A program made the translations under genes and the position numbers. From Mycobacterium kiyosense (GTDB lineage: Bacteria > Actinomycetota > Actinomycetes > Mycobacteriales > Mycobacteriaceae), in assembly GCA_021654635.1 (NCBI GenBank), contig AP025179.1:5084001-5148000 (forward strand): 64,000 bases of DNA, given 5' to 3'. This document shows positions 62,654-64,000 of the stretch, piece by piece. The notes beneath the pieces are model-generated. The model was given only the letters and a program-made list of their open reading frames with translations. It was not told the origin of the DNA and searched no databases. The first letter of the stretch is position 1. Each line of letters starts with the position of its first letter.

Positions 62654-63100
62654 ATGACTGAAGGCTTGACTGACGGTTCCGATTCGCGTCCCGCGGCGCG
62701 TTATGGCCGTCCTCGACTGGCACCGAAATCGCGGCGACGGGTGATCGTGGGGCTCACCGCGGCGGTGCTGGCGGCGGGCGTGGTGGTTGCCGTCGTCGGC
62801 TACCAGCGCATCGGGACCGCAGACGTCACCGGCACCTTGGCGGGCTATCAGGTGATCGACGACGAGACGGCTTCGGTCATCATCAGCGTGACCCGCAAGG
62901 ACCCCTCCCGGCCGGTGGACTGCATCGTGCGGGTGCGGTCCCGGGACGGCAGCGAGACGGGCCGGCGAGAGGTGTTGGTGCCGCCCGCCGACCAGACCAC
63001 CGTGCAGGTGACCACCACGCTGAAATCCAGCAAGCCGCCGCTGATGGCCGACGTATACGGGTGCGGCACAGACGTACCCGCGTATCTGCGGCCGTCATAA
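62654..63100 (+). CDS. DUF4307-like membrane protein (148 aa, Rv1081c type)
   Basis: ATG 62654 has GAGGG close upstream. A basic, Arg-rich amino terminus leads to one membrane helix ([20 protein letters not shown], about residues 30-49). An extracytoplasmic domain of about 90 residues follows, with two Cys (VDCIVRVRS and VYGCGTD) likely to form a disulfide. It matches the DUF4307 layout. Function unknown. It is divergent from mca. Confidence 0.85.
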   Translation: MTEGLTDGSDSRPAARYGRPRLAPKSRRRVIVGLTAAVLAAGVVVAVVGYQRIGTADVTGTLAGYQVIDDETASVIISVTRKDPSRPVDCIVRVRSRDGSETGRREVLVPPADQTTVQVTTTLKSSKPPLMADVYGCGTDVPAYLRPS

Positions 63101-63171
63101 CCGCAGAAAAATCGCCGAACTGCGGATATGTCGGTCATTCATCGTTAGCACGGTGGTAACGTAGGTGAATG

Positions 63172-63193
63172 CACGGTCCTGCTTGGGACCGTG
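63172..63193 (+). promoter_or_regulatory. Hairpin in the greA leader
   Basis: CACGGTCC (63172-63179) pairs perfectly with GGACCGTG (63186-63193) around a 6-nt loop, and weak flanking pairs extend it. TAACGT at about 63157-63162 could be a -10 element, which would put this stem near the 5' end of a leader of about 165 nt before greA. It may stabilise the mRNA or act in early termination. Inferred. Confidence 0.4.
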
Positions 63194-63338
63194 TATTGCT
63201 GCATTAGAGGCCGTGGGCAGGACGGAGCGGCAGCGCCGGGGGTGGGACCTGAAGACGTCCGACCGGTTGCCGTTACCTGGCCCAGGGCTCACATACTTGC
63301 GCAACTGCGCGGAACGACAACACGAGGAGCAGGACCAG

Positions 63339-63833
63339 ATGACGGACACTCAGGTGACCTGGTTGACCCAGGAGTCACATGACCGACTCAAGGCCGAGCT
63401 CGATCAGCTGATCGCGAATCGTCCGGTCATCGCAGCCGAGATCAACGACCGGCGCGAGGAGGGGGATCTGCGCGAGAACGGCGGATACCACGCCGCGCGC
63501 GAGGAGCAGGGCCAGCAGGAGGCCCGGATCCGCCAGCTGCAGGACCTGCTCAACAACGCCAAGGTCGGCGAGGCGCCCAAGCAGTCCGGCGTCGCGCTGC
63601 CCGGTTCGGTGGTGAAGGTCTACTACAACGGCGACAAGTCGGACAGCGAGACGTTCCTGATCGCCACCCGCCAGGAGGGCGTCAACGACGGCAAGCTCGA
63701 GGTGTACTCGCCGAACTCACCGTTGGGCGGCGCCCTGATCGACGCGAAGGTCGGCGAGACCCGCAGCTACAAGGTGCCCAGCGGCAGCACGGTGGAAGTG
63801 ACCCTGGTCAGCGCGGAGCCGTACCACTCCTGA
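63339..63833 (+). CDS. greA: Transcription elongation factor GreA
   Basis: Rescues backtracked RNA polymerase by stimulating transcript cleavage. The amino-terminal coiled-coil has the family tip with its acidic residues in [20 protein letters not shown] (about residues 39-58). The C-terminal FKBP-like domain has [13 protein letters not shown] and [17 protein letters not shown] 63339 has GAGGAGCAGG upstream. 164 residues is normal. It is convergent with metB. Confidence 0.96.
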   Translation: MTDTQVTWLTQESHDRLKAELDQLIANRPVIAAEINDRREEGDLRENGGYHAAREEQGQQEARIRQLQDLLNNAKVGEAPKQSGVALPGSVVKVYYNGDKSDSETFLIATRQEGVNDGKLEVYSPNSPLGGALIDAKVGETRSYKVPSGSTVEVTLVSAEPYHS

Positions 63834-63907
63834 CCTTCTCCGCCGAGCGTGAACGGCGCGCGCTTCGCGTCGTCGAATTCACCGTCGGCGAGGAATTAAC
63901 CCGGGAT

Positions 63908-64000
63908 TCAGGCCAGCGCTTGCTCGAGGTCGGCCAGCAGGTCGGCGATGTCCTCGATCCCGACCGACAACCGCACCAGGTCGTCGGGAACTTCCAGCTG
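63908..64000 (-). CDS. metB: Cystathionine gamma-synthase MetB, C-terminal end only
   Basis: The final 30 codons of a leftward gene cut by the window edge read QLEVPDDLVRLSVGIEDIAD followed by LLADLEQALA. RLSVGIED is the conserved C-terminal segment of the Cys/Met-metabolism PLP enzymes. The position next to greA matches metB (Rv1079). The active site lies outside the window. Confidence 0.88.
   Translation of the reverse strand, partial: QLEVPDDLVRLSVGIEDIADLLADLEQALA

Overview
The window is high-GC chromosome from a slow-growing Mycobacterium. The gene order from ychF to metB follows, in reverse, a segment of the M. tuberculosis H37Rv map that I recall as about Rv1112 down to Rv1079. The very large PE_PGRS and PPE-MPTR genes are confined to slow growers. 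I cannot name the species. The sequence differs from H37Rv (as remembered) by an integrated element next to ychF, a Rieske oxygenase cluster, an adenylate cyclase and three tandem PPE-MPTR genes.

Region 1 (about 1-8,650) is the right part of an integrated phage-like or satellite-like element. A rightward, tightly overlapping array of small genes surrounds a RepA/RecA-like ATPase. An iteron-like cluster of short direct and inverted repeats follows the ATPase gene. The array continues with two tiny zinc-ribbon proteins, an HK97-type prohead protease and an HNH protein, but no capsid, portal or large terminase gene appears in the window. Leftward genes follow: an orphan gene flanked by a 24-bp inverted repeat, a small charged protein, a frameshifted tyrosine integrase, and three tandem relatives of one unknown family. 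The left end lies outside the window.

Region 2 (8,713-36,702) is mostly conserved housekeeping: ychF, a DUF6542-like membrane protein, ispH, a lipid-droplet-type protein, xseA-xseB, a 3-beta-HSD gene behind an exact KstR-type box, a carboxylesterase, an AI-2E family permease, a dienelactone hydrolase, a DUF4245-like protein, glpX, fum, a Gly/Pro-rich membrane protein, a polysaccharide deacetylase overlapped by an adenylate cyclase, phoH2, desA2, glyA and coaA. Inserted in it is a TetR / Rieske oxygenase / NTF2-like cluster with two clear operators in the divergent promoter, followed by the scar of a short-chain dehydrogenase gene.

Region 3 (36,742-56,732) holds four co-directional leftward genes: a PE_PGRS gene and three tandem PPE-MPTR genes of about 1,450-1,620 residues. 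Between the PPE domain and the pentapeptide repeats each PPE protein has a long nonapeptide repeat (x-L-L-S-S-P-x-V-S) interrupted by a conserved module with the sequence TPWGNFSL. The spacers before two of the genes are identical, pointing to recent duplication or gene conversion.

Region 4 (57,286-64,000) is conserved again: a short-chain Z-prenyl diphosphate synthase, a hemolysin III-family membrane protein, a SnoaL-like protein, a DUF255/thioredoxin-fold protein, a small membrane protein, mca, a DUF4307-like protein, greA and the C-terminal end of metB.

Several genes carry single-base frame breaks, mostly in G/C runs of four or more (PPE 2 twice, PE_PGRS, the DUF255 gene, one element gene), plus one in the integrase. 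These may be assembly errors, slippage or real decay and should be checked against reads. No rRNA, tRNA, CRISPR array or insertion sequence was found.
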